Shown here piece by piece: positions 1-12,092 of a stretch of 64,000 bases of DNA; the stretch's first letter is position 1; each line of letters begins with the position of its first letter. The notes beneath the pieces were generated by a model. That model saw only the letters and a program-made list of their open reading frames with translations. It was not told where the DNA came from and ran no database searches. This stretch comes from Sesamum alatum (taxonomy: Eukaryota; Streptophyta; Magnoliopsida; Lamiales; Pedaliaceae). The stretch is from NCBI GenBank assembly GCA_034509735.1, contig JACGWO010000013.1, forward strand, positions 13,908,136-13,972,135, in the 5' to 3' direction. The position numbers and the translations under genes were made by a program.

Positions 1-153
1 CATGAGATACACCGAACACCCGGGAAATTTCAAAGGCACACCCTTTGAAACGTGTTTTAATTTAAAAGCATGTTTAAATTCCGCATTTATTTTTTAATTA
101 TTACCGCGCTTCCGCATTCGCGCTTTTCCCGGGACGATCCACAATTCCTTTCA
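1..153 (+). mobile_element. 3' end of a family A LTR, inserted in element E
   Basis: The sequence matches the last 153 bases of the family A LTRs, ending CACAATTCCTTTCA like the solo LTR at 8958-10960. It is followed not by a primer site but by leader sequence of element E in the opposite orientation. It is therefore the right end of a solo LTR or of a complete plus-strand element inserted into E. The left part lies outside the window. The expected target duplication is gtgga (154-158), which cannot be checked here. Confidence 0.88.
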
Positions 154-902
154 GTGGATCTATGGTCAATCTATGGTCAATCTAGGGTTGGTCCTATGCT
201 ATTACATTAATAGTAACCCAATCATCATGCTGATGGGCCTTGGTCTCTTTCTCTTTTCTTCACTTCATGGAAAACTCCAAGGGACCTCCCGTCTGGGCTC
301 TCCATGTGGTCCTTCCTTTTTCTCCACCAATTACAAAAATAGAAAACCTCACTCCTAGTCTCCTCTCATTACATATTAAAAAATAGAAACCTCAGCGAAA
401 ACCCGGGGGGAGTACATAAGGAGGGAGGTAGAATGCCTTATTATTCCAAGGCAACTAGAAAGAGAGAAGGAGAAAGCAGTAAAAGAGGCACACAGGCCCA
501 ACAGAAAATAAACCATACATCCGGTCTAGGCTCGCGATCATCCATTTCCATCCAACACACATAATCACATGATCCAATCATACAATTACAAAATACCAAC
601 AACATATGATTTCCAATCATAAATATCCAAAATAATAAATGAATATGTGCACAACGTGTGAAAAAATAAATCACAAAATATTGGTAATATTATTTTCCCG
701 TTTTAGGAAAACCTTTCCTCATTATTTTAAGTAAAATAACCCCGGGATTCCAAATCCAATTTATTTTACTCCTAAAATAATGTCTTTTCGAAAATAGGCA
801 TAATTGAACCAAAAAACGATTTTTCAGAATTAATTCAAAATTAAAACTGAAAATAATTAAAAAAATTAAAAGGAAAAACACTGCTAGGGTTTTGAAACCC
901 TA

Positions 903-1277
903 GTGGCAGCAGCCGCCGGCGGCGGCCCGCCGGCACACGCGCAAGCCCCTTGCCTGCTTGCGCGCGCCTGGCCGGCAGCGCGCTGCGCGGCCTGGCATTC
1001 AGGCAGGCCGCCGCGCGCGCAGGCTCCCTTGGCTTGCGCGCGCGCTAGCTTGCTGGCTGCTGGCCGTGCCATGCGCAGTGCGCGCAGACGCGCACTGGGC
1101 ACGCCTGCCGGGCGCCCGCGCGCAGACTCCTCCGTCTGCGTGTGCGCGCGCCTGTGCGCAGCCAGGCCCCTGCGCGACCGGCTGGGCGGGCGCGCGCAGG
1201 CCTCCCTTGCCTGCGCGCGTCTGCCCTGCCGGCAGCGTGCGGCTGCGCGCGGCCAGCCCTCCCGGCTGGCCGGCTAC
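903..1277. other. CpG-rich island in leader of E
   Basis: About 375 bases of almost pure G+C, rich in CGCGCG and GCCGGC steps, sit abruptly in AT-rich leader DNA. The segment nearest the LTR (CTGCCCTGCCGGCAGCG and flanks) recurs in the islands of A1 and A2, so the island is part of family A and not a chance composition swing. No protein-coding logic is visible. Confidence 0.85.
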
Positions 1278-1479
1278 GTCGTTTCCCATTTTCCGTTCAA
1301 TTTCCCACCCCGTTTCCCAAGAAAAACAGAAAAATACCAACATTCAGAAATTCACACGAATTAAAAGCAATAAAACCAACATGCTTAAAATTAAGAAAAA
1401 TCAAGATTTAATAAAAACATGCCAATTGCATGTTTCATGTTTCTAACGCACATAAACCCTAGGCCTATACACCGAACCG

Positions 1480-1492
1480 GGATCTCATAGCA
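1480..1492 (-). other. Decayed primer binding site of E
   Basis: On the minus strand this 13-mer corresponds to the TGGTATCAGAGCC primer site of the other copies but has three substitutions. It starts one base from the LTR border at 1494. The decay suggests that E is older than A1 or A2. Confidence 0.8.
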
Positions 1493-1493
1493 C

Positions 1494-3618
1494 TGAAAGA
1501 AATCGGTGGATCGTCCCGGAATTGCGCGAATGCGGAAGCGCGATAAAAAATAAATTTACAAAAAATAAATGGCATGCTTTTAATGGAAAAGAACACGCTC
1601 AAGGGGTGTGCCCTTGAGGTTCCCGGGCGTTCGGTGTATCTCATGATCATATAACAAATAAAGAATCATGGAGGCCATAGAGTTGAAAATTAAAGAGGGA
1701 CGAAAAGATAAAACGAGACCTACCCGTTGTCGTTTTCTTCTTCAACGGCTACTCGCGTTGTTCCCCGTTTTGCACCGAGGTCTCGTTCTTGAGACCCTAC
1801 AAATCGTGACACACGATCCACCCACGTATCTTGCACGTCGTGCTAGCAACGAACAAGTGTATTATTTATTGAGTGGATGAATCAACAACACGTTATCAAT
1901 TAACGGTATTGATTCATCTAAGTTCTAATGTTCCAAGAACAAAAAGAACTAAGAAAAAATATTTTCTTCTTGGAGAGAGAGATAGGGGCGGACAAGAGGT
2001 AGGAGAGGGGAGAGTGTGTGTTTGTGTGTGTTTTCAAGAATCATCATCCTACAATTGTTGGAAGCTAGAGGTTTATATAGAGGAGGAGTTTAATCCTCTT
2101 TAAACTCCAACTCTAAGTACTCTAATTTGACTAGGATTTTGACCTAGTCAAAGTCCTAGTCAAACTAGTGTTTGACCTAGTCAAACGAATCCTAGCCTTC
2201 CATCTCCCCTTTCCATTTCAACCGTTGATTTTAATTTAATGGAATATTTAAATCCCATTAAATATTCCAAAAGGCTAAAAGAATAAATATAATATAATAA
2301 ATAAATATTATTATTTATTCTAAGCCCATTAAATCAACCCTTTCAATAAATCCTATTTATTAATTTAATTCCCTTTATCAAATAGAAGGAATTCATTTCT
2401 CCAAGAAAATATAGGACCCGATTAAATCTAATTTAATCATTCCTTTACTCCAATATTTAATTCCAAATTAAAATACTAAGTGTGTGTGGATAGTGTGTGA
2501 CTCTTTAGGTTCACTATTCAGCTAGACTTGGTTGGATTCCTAGAATCCGTCCGTTACCATGGGTGGCCATCTAGCAACAGTCCATGGCACTAGAGACTAG
2601 GTGAAATATTCGGGGATGAACATTTAGGCTCTAACAGTACACTTGTCCTTCTGTCTTCGGTCTCATCACTTAGAGTCTAGGGCACGGAAAAAGCAGGTAC
2701 CCATTTTGGACCTAAGTGTCGGTCTGTCCTTACTAAACGCCGCAAGGGAAACCTTTCCCTTCTGTTCAGTTACTGTGGCCACAGATTTCAGGGACAAGAC
2801 ACAGAGCATACATGAGACTCAACTGTCAATACCTTTTGACAGGGAGACAGATCCTTTCTTGGAAACTACTGTCACTTTGTGCACCCGAGCTGCACTAGAC
2901 ATGGCTTATGACTACTCAAGAGTATTTTGGCAATCTCTCACCATATCTAAGATACAGACCTGATGCATAGGTAAACTCAGCAGTTCCTCAAGTCAAAGGA
3001 CTTAGCCTGAATTCATTTTGACTAAACCATCTAGTTTCCTTTGATTATTGTTGGGGCATATCTCATTTCAAGATTTATCAACTGACTTGACTGGGATCCT
3101 ATTTCCACTCTACTTAATTTTTTAATTTTTACCGTTGGAACCGGGAATACACGTCATACCTTGCTGACCATACTCAAGGTCCTCCGTAAGACGGTTCCCG
3201 CGAGTCACCTCAGTCAGCTGCTTCCTAGCATGCTGACCCACTAACACTGCTTAGACGACCTTCGTCACCCGTCGATGAAACACGACAGCAGATGCTTAGT
3301 GCAAGTCTCAAAGGGAATCCCGGTACCCATTTTCGGGATTCCTTGACTTGGAGATTTCCGGACTGATTCGGTGAGACTGATCTCATGGACCTACCTCCAA
3401 GCGCAGTCCCAGTCCTCGAAATCGTTACTCAGTCCGTGGGCTTTATTTGCGTAGTGAACAGAAATGTAAATGCAGAATATAAGTGAACGTAAACAAAGTA
3501 TTGCCCTATGAATTTTCACTTCTTCATTCATAAATGTTTTATCAAATACCAAAGAATTGTCTAGACATAGGTTACATATTCCTGCCAAAATTGGCTTACA
3601 TGGTCACCTATTCTAACA
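1494..3618 (-). mobile_element. 5' LTR of family A element E
   Basis: Complete LTR, minus strand, beginning TGTTAGAATAGG at 3618 and ending TTTCTTTCA at 1494. Its end variant (ccgatttcttt) matches A2 and the solo LTR at 28469, and differs from the cacaattccttt variant of A1. It is 2125 bp because it carries an extra block of about 120 bp at 3010-3129; otherwise it would be about 2005 bp. It inserted into another A-type LTR, whose remaining piece is 3619-3998. Confidence 0.92.
3010..3129. other. Insertion of about 120 bp in the LTR of E
   Basis: In other family A LTRs the sequence ...cttgacctg is followed directly by taccgttggaacc. In E these are separated by an AT-rich block found nowhere else in the window. 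I see no clear terminal inverted repeats, and borders are ambiguous by one or two bases. It may be a small transposon or filler DNA. Confidence 0.7.
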
Positions 3619-3998
3619 CCACTAACACTGCTTAGACGACCTTCGTCACCCGTCGATGAAATACGACAGCAGATGCTTAGTGCAAGTCTCAAAGGGAATC
3701 CCCAGTACCCATTTTCGGGATTCCTTGACTTGGAGATTTTCGGACTGATTTGGTAAGACTGATTTCATGGACCTACCTCCAAGCGTAGTCCCAGTCCCCG
3801 AAATTGATTCTCAGTCCGTGGGCTTTGTTTGCGTAGTGACAGAAATGTAAATGCAGATATAAGTGAACGTAAACAAAGTATTGCCATATGAATTTTCACT
3901 TCTTTGTTCATAAATGTTTTTATCAAATACCAAAAATTGTCTAGACATAGGTTACATATTCCTGCCAAAATTGGCTTACATGGTCACCTATTCTAACA
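3619..3998 (-). mobile_element. Fragment of an older family A LTR (first 380 bp)
   Basis: Minus-strand copy of the first 380 bases of a family A LTR, starting TGTTAGAATAGG at 3998. It repeats about 3240-3618 with many small differences. It breaks off exactly where E begins, within a run that reads gacccactaac in intact LTRs, which fits a TSD of ccact (3619-3623). The remainder of this LTR should lie left of E, outside the window. Confidence 0.88.
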
Positions 3999-4668
3999 GA
4001 TCTTTCTCACCCAAAAATTGGATATCGAGGCATCCACAACTATCGCTTTGTTGCAGGAGGGAAGGCTTCACTCTAAGTCTCGGTCATTAAAAACTATCTC
4101 CTCTGCAGGGTGTACCCGAGGTATCCCTATGACCTCACTATAAGCAACATGGTTGGCAGCGTATCACGCTGCTCTCACGGCGGCCTACCTAGCTCGCCCC
4201 GAGTCTCCTCTTGCCGACCCTCCTGAAATAACTCCTATCACCCCAGCGGTCGGAAGGTTATCTTTACTTTCCTACTCTGCTTCCACCTTAACCCCCATCT
4301 CGAGACGGCAGGTGTCATCTGCTTGCTTTCAAGGGCAGCCACCTGGGGACCTTGCTTCATTTTCCCCACGAATTCCTTCAAGTAACCCTTTCTGATGAGC
4401 TTGTCAATTTCATTTCTCAAATGGTGACACTCCTCGATGTTGTGGCCTCGGTCTTTCTGGAAGTGGCAGTACTTCTCATATTTCATTCTTTGAGGGATGT
4501 CCTTCATTGGATAGGGCCACCTCATTAACCTTTGTAGTTTGGCCACGGTGAGAACATGAGCTTGCGGAGCATTTAATGGAGTATACCGCACCAAATCCCT
4601 GGGCAATATTGGCCATCCTCAAGGGCATTCCCGGGCCTCTGCTCGCCATCCTCTGGAGCCAAGTGAGC
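3999..4668 (-). pseudogene. Ty3/gypsy (Tat/Athila-like) gag-protease remnant
   Basis: Oldest layer of the window. On the minus strand an open stretch at 4238-4606 (122 codons) reads YTPLNAPQAHVLT, then a zinc-finger-like KYCHFQKDRGHNIEECHHL and DEI-like helix residues, a pattern typical of the Gag C-terminus in plant Tat/Ogre-type gypsy elements. Downstream (4120-3999) a broken frame reads like the linker into the aspartic protease (EIVFNDRDLE ... VRKI); the A-type LTR fragment starts just where the protease active site would follow. The right border at 4668 is the insertion point of B3. Family assignment is from remembered motif patterns; lineage level is tentative. Confidence 0.75.
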
Positions 4669-4927
4669 TGTTAGAACAGGTGACCAGAAAACCAATAGGT
4701 TTGGCGATTTGTAACCTATTATATAACTCGATGTAAATGTAATATTATTATGTGATGAATAAAATGAGTATTTATCACTTCTTGTGCTTACTCTGTTGCG
4801 CTCATTTCACATTTGTTAAAATCGTGTTTAACTTATATCGCCAACAAAGCCCACAGACCATGGATAACAACTCGTGCAGTTGGGCCACGCATTGGATGGT
4901 GGTCATGAAACCAACTGATTAAGAGTT
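4669..4927 (+). mobile_element. B3 5' LTR, piece 1
   Basis: Starts TGTTAGAACAGGTGACC and matches the first 259 bases of the family B LTRs (compare 59158). It stops at the insertion of element D. The duplicated pentamer gagtt (4923-4927 and 15489-15493) shows that piece 2 at 15494 continues it. The flanking pentamer tgagc (4664-4668) is the predicted TSD of B3. Confidence 0.93.
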
Positions 4928-6429
4928 TGAAAGAATCGGTACGGCCCGGGAACGCGGCGGAAGCGTAAAATAAAAGAAATTTTAAACGATTTCAAAGGGG
5001 TATTCCCTTTGAATTCCCGAGCGTTCGGTGTATTCAAAAGCATAATAACATACATAAAATATGATTGAACATGTGGCTAGAGGAGGAAACAAAAAGGTAC
5101 AATAATTTAAATAGAAACATACCTTTTTCGTTTCATATGTACAACGGCAACAAGCTTTGATTCTCTTTTCGTTCCTTTTCCGTTCACCTTAGGATTCAAA
5201 TTAGAACCCCTCTAATTTGTCCACACCACAGCAATGGAAGTAAATCTAGATCTACTGCTAGGTAAAAGCTAGATCAAGGAAGAAACTAAAAAACGTATTA
5301 CACTATTGATTAGTGTATACGTATTTCTCATGTTCTCATTTTGAATCCAATTCAAACAGAACTCAAAAGAAGGAGAAAAGGCTGGAAATTTTCGTGGCTT
5401 GTATGCTAGGGAGTGCAAGTTAGGAAGATGAAAAGTGTATACATGTGTTGTGTAGTTGTAGGTGGTTTCCAAAACCACCTACACACTAATGCACAACTTA
5501 TGCTCAACCTCCAACCATGTTAGCACAATATGTGGACCACCTAGCCATCATGGCAAGCCACATCATTGCTTACATGGAGGACTTTCAACTCCTCTTAAAC
5601 TTGCATCAAACCTTTGAGCTTTGATTTCAAGTCATGGACCGGTTTTGACTGGTCTTGATTTAATCAAATTAAATCAAGTGATCCATGGGTTTTAAATTAA
5701 TCCAATTAATCTTAAACCTTATTGAAATCCAAAAGTTCATTTAATCCAATTAAATAAACATAAGCTCAAACACTAATTAATTGATCCAATCAATTAATTA
5801 AACGAAACCCAATAAATTAATCCAATTAATTTAAAGGTCTTGAGCCCAAAATTAATTAATCCAATTAATTAATTCTCGGGCCATCCATATAATGGATTTT
5901 GCCAATAAATGATCCCATCATTTATATTCTCCTTGAATTAATTTAATCCAATTAAATTAATTCACTTCTTCCAGAATTAATTCCAAATTAATTCCACTAC
6001 TTCCATAGTGATTTGTGTGTGACTCTTTAGGTTCACCCTCAGCTAGACTTGGGCTTGTGTCCAACACAATTGATTAATTAAATCCAATTTAATTAATTAT
6101 TTCTAATTTACCATTAATCAATAATGCCCGTTACCATGGGTGGCCGTCTAGCAACAGTCCATGGCACTAGAGACTAGGTGAATGTTGGCGTGAACATTTA
6201 GGCTCCGAATTCCATACAGGTACAGTCCTTTGTCAACTATCTCCCGGCCTTAGTCTAGGGCATGGAATTAGGTGTCGGTTTCCCATCCTGGACTAGGCAA
6301 CTATGCTACAAACTCGAGACGCGTTTACTCTATTGATCGACCTGGGGAACCATTCCCTACTCGACCAATCGCTACGGCCGTAGACTTAATGAGTCGAAAC
6401 CATCTCAGAGCGCATAGAAGACATAGCCT
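4928..6429 (-). mobile_element. Truncated 3' LTR of D
   Basis: Matches 13285-14818 of D's 5' LTR nearly base for base. It then jumps at about 6429 directly into RNase H sequence. The first 670 bases of the LTR, the polypurine tract and the end of pol are missing, so an internal deletion followed insertion. Confidence 0.9.
5291..5326 (-). other. LTR hairpin of D
   Basis: Inverted repeat with arms around ACGTATTACACTA and TAGTGTATACGT and a short loop, one bulged base. It lies 363 bases before the LTR's 3' end. Families A and B carry different sequences that fold the same way at nearly the same distance. Confidence 0.6.
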
Positions 6430-8952
6430 AGTTGTTGGTCTCCAAGGCAACTACTGGCTCGGCCGTGCTGGGTACCACATCCATCCTATGGATGCGGTTT
6501 TCAATCCAAACCACTTTCCAGAAACGACTTCGAAAGTCGCCATACATTCGACTTTCATAATGACATGTCATGGTATCCTGCTTGAAACCTTTCCAAGCTA
6601 CCACACTCACCATTAAGTCCAAATGTATATACATATTGAGACTAAACATTATTCACATGATTCTGGAAGCTAGTATCGCTATAGCCTTCTAGAATCAACC
6701 CTCCACAAAATGTGCATCAAGAACACTTCTTTAATCCTTATTCAGGTATTAAAGATATTCTCAACAGTTGTCTACTACCTTCTCGGCACAAGCCCAATAA
6801 CCATTGTTATGCACAAAGCATGCACATTATCAGGCCCAATGGATTCATGCTGCCTAAAGCAAAGACGTAGGGGATGTCAAACATCTAAGCTTTCTCATCA
6901 GTCTAGCGTGACTGAGTCTTGAACAGCTTAACCCTGTATAAAGGAATCCAATTCCTATCATGGAGAATTACGTGAACAACGCTCGTGTTTTAGTATTTTC
7001 TAACATCTTAAATTCATTCCAAATGAGTAAGACTTTACACACTAAACACTTGGAATAAAACTATCCTCCCACTGACCCTAAAGCCTGTTACTGATCGATT
7101 CATACTCCGTATGAACTCGTCAAAACGAATATTCCAGTTATACAAAATTTCAAACCCAGTTTTGAATTTCCATGATGGATCCAATAGCTCTAAGCTATTG
7201 ATCCAAACCCGATGTCCAACATCGCTTCTCCTTGTATCTTTTGGATGATAATCCAATTGACCGAACAGGCCCAGAAACCTTTACCTCTCAAGTAACTAAG
7301 GTATTCTGGTTCTCCCTAAGAGGACTGGAATATAGTCAGTGGAATAATATAATTACAAATGATGTTTGCATTATTCTGCATTAAATCTGCACAAATCAGA
7401 CACCTAGTCTAATTTGTCTCCCACTAGTCCCTTGACGTATGTGGGACCATCCCATGTACTCAAGAAACTTTGTAGGATGCAGGCTTGCCAAACCATATCC
7501 TATATGGCAACTAGATCTTGACCATTAGAAAATTCCATTTTTCTCAACTTGGCAACCTTTCAAGTCCATGTCTAGACGGTTTAAGGTAGTCCAGTGAAAC
7601 CCCGATCGAACCAAGTCTAACAAGGTTCGATTTCTCCCTTATCAAAGACCGTTTCAACCATGGTCCTTACAAGAAGAATTACACTGAGTGAGAATTCCAT
7701 TCTCATCTGGATATTCAATAACTCGTACTGAATACACGCCCCTTCAATCTAATCGAGAGGTTTAATTTTGCAATCAGCTTGGTTCACCACTCCAAGTCTA
7801 ATTCCCCGAACCTATCCAAGGTCCTTAGACTTTGAACCCTCTTCTGGTGCTGTGTACTCAGTAACCTACGAATGTCTAAATGGATCCAATCCGATAGACT
7901 TTTGGCAAGCCCACTTTGTCCAACAAAGAAGCCTTACAGTCTTTCCATCTCAGAGAGGACTTGTAAGCTAGTCGACTCAAATTGTCTATCGCTAGATCTT
8001 TGAATCTTCCAACTTCCTCGTCCTTAACTAAAGGAAAAACCATCCTAGCTTATGGATGCCAAATTCGTAAGTTTATCTTGATTATCCATTTTAATCATTT
8101 GATTTGAGTACTCATAATCAAATTATGGGATAATGTTTAAGGATAATTATGTATCCCACCTAGCAGACAAGAATAATCATTCTTTGTCAAATAAAGTAAT
8201 TTTATTGATCAAACGTATGTAATTAAAATCTGTCCAACAGTATATATAAAAACATACTTCGATCATGCCAGGTTACATATTTCCTTTCAAACTCTATCCT
8301 AACATGATCACTGCTATGCTATGCCTAACTAGTCCCTAGTCTTTGCAGCAATGGCCCTGCCATCGCTAAGCCTTAGGACCTGTCTAGGCTTTCTACTCAT
8401 AACCATCTGTAAACCGTTCGCAGATTATGATTAACTGGTATCCAATACCAAAGAGTAGAACAATAATCATGTTGGTACTCAATTCAAATGTACCTTCGTT
8501 GGAGAGGAGCTTGGGACACTCCCTCTTCCAATGTCCCTTTTCGCAACAATTAATGCACACATCGTTTGGAATCTATGACTTTGACTATCGAACCCTCTTC
8601 CTCTATCCTTTACCTCCGCCCAGCGGTTGTAACAGGATCACTCGAAGTGCTAGCAGCGGCTGATGTTGTCTTAGCTTTCTTCCTCTTCCAACGTCTGGCA
8701 CCCTTGCCTTTCGCTTTTGAGGTCAAAGACTCTCCCACTAGTACCGTCGTCGCAGATTTTTCAATCATTGCCTCGTACCGGACAAACATATTTATCAAGT
8801 CGACAATAAATTGGTCGAAGGAGGTCGAAAGAGATTGAAGGATCACATCAATGTACGTCTCTTTTTCAAGATTAGCTTGGAGGTCTTTGAGCTTCTCCAC
8901 AAGGAGATAGCATCATCACTCCATGCTCTTGTGCAGACGACCCTTCTGTCAT
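6430..8952 (-). pseudogene. D gag C-terminus and pol remnant
   Basis: Read on the minus strand. Gag C-terminal part at 8900-8610 is open for 96 codons (ETYIDVILQSL, basic linker). A CCHC knuckle reading CINCCEKGHWKREC is at about 8516-8555, followed by degenerate protease, integrase, RT and RNase H pieces with frequent stops. In RT, sequence like ...DPSWKFKTG runs almost directly into NWNIRFDEF (about 7150-7110), so the palm segment that should lie between is absent. The YVDD region is destroyed (about 7035). The RNase H piece VVPSTAEPVV (near 6430-6500) ends at the junction with the truncated 3' LTR. Nothing here can code for an active enzyme. Confidence 0.85.
8516..8555 (-). other. CCHC zinc knuckle of D Gag
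   Basis: Minus-strand CxxCxxxxHxxxxC (CINCCEKGHWKREC), the nucleocapsid knuckle of Gag that binds genomic RNA. Residues are intact although surrounding frames are broken. Confidence 0.85.
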
Positions 8953-8957
8953 CTTAG

Positions 8958-10960
8958 TGTGTTAGAATAGGTGGACCATGTAAGCCAATTTTTGGCGGGT
9001 ATATGTAACCTATGTCTAAGACAATTATAGGTGTTTTGATAAATCATTAATGAATAAAGAAGTGAATTTCATTTGGCATCACTTTGTTTGTGTTCACTTA
9101 TATTTGTTTTCCATATCTGTTCACTACGCAAACGAAAGCCCCACGGACTGAGAATCAATTTCGGGGACTGGGACTACGCTTGGAGGTAGGTCCATGGAAT
9201 CAGTCTTCCCGAATCAGTCCGGAAATCTCCAAGTCAAGGAATCCCGAAAATGGGTACCGGGATTCCATTTGAGACTTGCACTAAGCACCATGCTGTCGTG
9301 TTTCATCGACGGTGACGACGGTCGTCTAAGCAGTGTTAGTGGGTTAGCATGCGAGGACGCAGCTGACTGAGGTGACTCGCGGGAACCGTCTTACGGAGGA
9401 CCTTGAGTATGGTCAGCAAGTTATGACGTGTATTTCCCGGTTCCAACGGTACAGGTCAAGTCCTTTGACTTGAGGAATTGCTGAGTTTACCTGTACATCA
9501 GGGCTGTATCTTAGAATATGGTGAGAGATTGCCAGAATTCTCTTTGGTAGTCATAAGCCATGTCTAGTGCAGTTCTGGTGTGCAAAGTGACAGTAGTTTC
9601 CAAGAAAGGATCTGTCTCCTGTCAATAGGTTTTGGCAGTTGAGTCTCATGTATACTCTAGGTCTTGTCCCTAAAACTGTGGCCACAGTGACTGAACAGAA
9701 GGGAAGGATTCCCTTGCGGCGTTTAGTGAGGACAGACCGACACTTAGGTCCAAAATGGGTACCTGCATTTTCCGTGCCCTAGACTCTAAGTGATGAGACC
9801 GAAGACAGAAGGACAAGTGTACTGTTAGAGCCTAAATGTTCATCCCTAAATATTTCACCTAGTCTCTAGTGCCATGGACTGTTGCTAGATGGCCACCCAT
9901 GGTAACGGAAGGATTCTAGGAATCCGACCAAGTCTAGCTGAAAGGTGAACCTAAAGAGTCACACACTATCCACACACATTTAGATATTTAATTAGGAATT
10001 AAATATTGGAGTGAAGGAATGATTAAATTGGATTTAATCGGGTCCTTTATTTTTCTTGGAGAAATAATTCCTTCTATTAGATATAAGGAATTAAATTGAT
10101 AAATTAGATTTATCAAAGGGATTTATTTAATGGGCTTAAAATAATATTTATATTTATTTTAGCCTCTTGGAAATATTTAAATAGGTTTTAAATATTCCAT
10201 TAAATTAAATTAAAATCAACGGTTGAGATCAATGGGAGAGATGGATGGCTAGGATTGTTTTGACTAGGTCAAAACACTACTTTGACTAGGACTTTGACTA
10301 GGTCAAAATCCTAGTCAAATTAGAGTTCTTAAAAGAGGAGTTTAAAGAGGATTAAACTCCTCTTCTATATAAAACCCCTAGCATCCTACAAGTTGAAGGA
10401 TGATGAAACTCCAAACACACACACTACAACACACACACACGGATTCTCTCTCCCTCTCTCTCGTCCGATTCTCTCTCCCTCTCCAAGAAATATTTTCTTG
10501 GTTCTTTTTGTTCTTGGAACATTAAGAACTTGATGAATCAATACCATTAATCCATAATGTGTTATTGATTCATCCACTCCAAAAAACATAAACTTGTTCG
10601 TTGCTAGCACGACGTGCAAGATACGTGGGTGGATCGTGTGTCACGATTTAGAGGGTCTCAAAGACGAGATCTTGGTGCAAAACGAGGGAACAACGCTTGT
10701 AGCCGTTGAAGACGAAAACGACAACGGGTAGGTCTCGTTTTAATTTTTCGTCCTCTCTTTAATTTCCAACCCTATGGCCTCCATGATTTATTTTATGTTA
10801 TTCGTTCATGAGATACAACCGAACGCCCGGGAAATTTCAAAGGCACACCCTTTGAAACGTGTTTTAATTTAAAAGCATGTTTAAATTCCGCATTTATTTT
10901 TTAATTATACCGCGCTTCCGCATTCGCGCTTTTCCCGGGGACGATCCACAATTCCTTTCA
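8958..10960 (+). mobile_element. Family A solo LTR inside D gag
   Basis: Complete 2003-bp LTR with both ends and exact TSD cttag (8953-8957, 10961-10965); rejoining the flanks restores gag homology. No internal domain, so it is a solo LTR left by LTR-LTR recombination. Its end is the cacaattcctttca variant, as in A1. The 5' tip reads TGTGTTAG with an extra TG. A TATA box (CTATATAAAA) is at 10365-10374. Confidence 0.95.
10365..10374 (+). promoter_or_regulatory. TATA box of solo LTR
   Basis: CTATATAAAA about 590 bases before the LTR end, at the position equivalent to TATA boxes of A1 and A2. It would mark the U3/R border region. Confidence 0.7.
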
Positions 10961-10965
10961 CTTAG

Positions 10966-11327
10966 CTCCGAAGAATGCCTTCGTTGCAGCGTATCTAACT
11001 TGCTGGTCCGAGACCGCATAGATATCTTGCAAATGAAGCATAATCGAGCCAACATCATTTAGCCTATCGTACTGCTACTGGATCTCGTTAGTCATCGAGG
11101 CTAGTACGATGTTGCGGACCTACCGATGGTCAACATGCATATTTCTCGAATGCCAAGCGTTCTTGAGACATTAACCCATCCGGCAAGGCCTGAGGAAGAT
11201 CCTTATTCAGAATGTAAGTTTGGTTCTCAAAATCTAAGACTATCTTAAGATTTCACAGCCAGTCGTTGTAGTTTGTTCCATTAAAAATATTAGCCTCTAG
11301 TATTGGCGTTAGTGGATTCTTAGACAT
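10966..11327 (-). pseudogene. D gag N-terminus
   Basis: Starts at the ATG at 11327 (minus) with MSKNPLT and continues with ILEANIFNGTNYNDWL, the N-terminal signature of all copia copies here. In-frame stops appear soon afterwards. The solo LTR at 8958-10960 separates it from the rest of gag. The base pair before the ATG that forms an acceptor-like AG in families A and B is changed here. Confidence 0.85.
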
Positions 11328-12092
11328 ATACATTCAAAATGTAAACAGAAAAAACATTAAGTAGATTATAGTAATATTATGTTCAAGTTAAGACTTGGTC
11401 TTTAGTCATTAACCCCTCCCACTATTTTTGCGAAAGCCCATCACTCTCAAATGAGGTTTCGGGAAACCATTTCCTAGTGGGCTTGAGGTCCACAAACGCA
11501 ATTATCCATACCCCGCTTTTACGATTCACACGGAAAAAAACTTTTTGGGAGGTAACCTATACCATTCTCATCCAATGAGATCCCCAAGTTATTTTGCCTC
11601 GCCTCTTCACATGATCCTGAGGACTCCAAGTGAATCATGTTACTCAGCGTTAGGCCCGACCCATCAACCAAATGAATATTTCAACTATCGCCCCCACGAC
11701 TCGTGAGACAGGGAAATAGGAGCATATTCATTTGTTCATAACAATAGCGCAACTTTCTTCCATTCCAAACGTGCCACGACTCGTGAGACCACGAATGGGT
11801 GAAAGTAGCTTCCTCACTACATTGCTATGGACGGAAGGCTTGGATTTAAATCAAACCATTTGACTTTTTAATCCATTAATGGGCCTAAATATTTACTTGG
11901 ACCATCCAAGTGAGAGTTAAGTTTATTAGTGACCGAGACCTCATCATTAAGAAAGTTTTGCATGCTCCAGTTTTAACATTGAATATAAAAGATGCATTCA
12001 AAACACATCATACATCAAATATTAAAACATACACCACATGCAAAATAAGCCTAGCACGCCCCTATTGGATGATCACAAGCCCAATCCTATGT

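Larger units (their letters stand above)
154..1493 (-). mobile_element. Leader (5' untranslated interior) of family A element E
   Basis: This non-coding stretch aligns, read on the minus strand, with the leader of A1 at about 39400-40929. It has the same AT-rich blocks, a CpG-rich island at about 903-1277 and a decayed primer site next to the LTR at 1494. Gag and pol of E would lie to the left, beyond base 1 and beyond the LTR inserted at 1-153. Several open frames cross the island on both strands; they reflect its lack of AT-rich stop codons, not genes. Confidence 0.87.
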
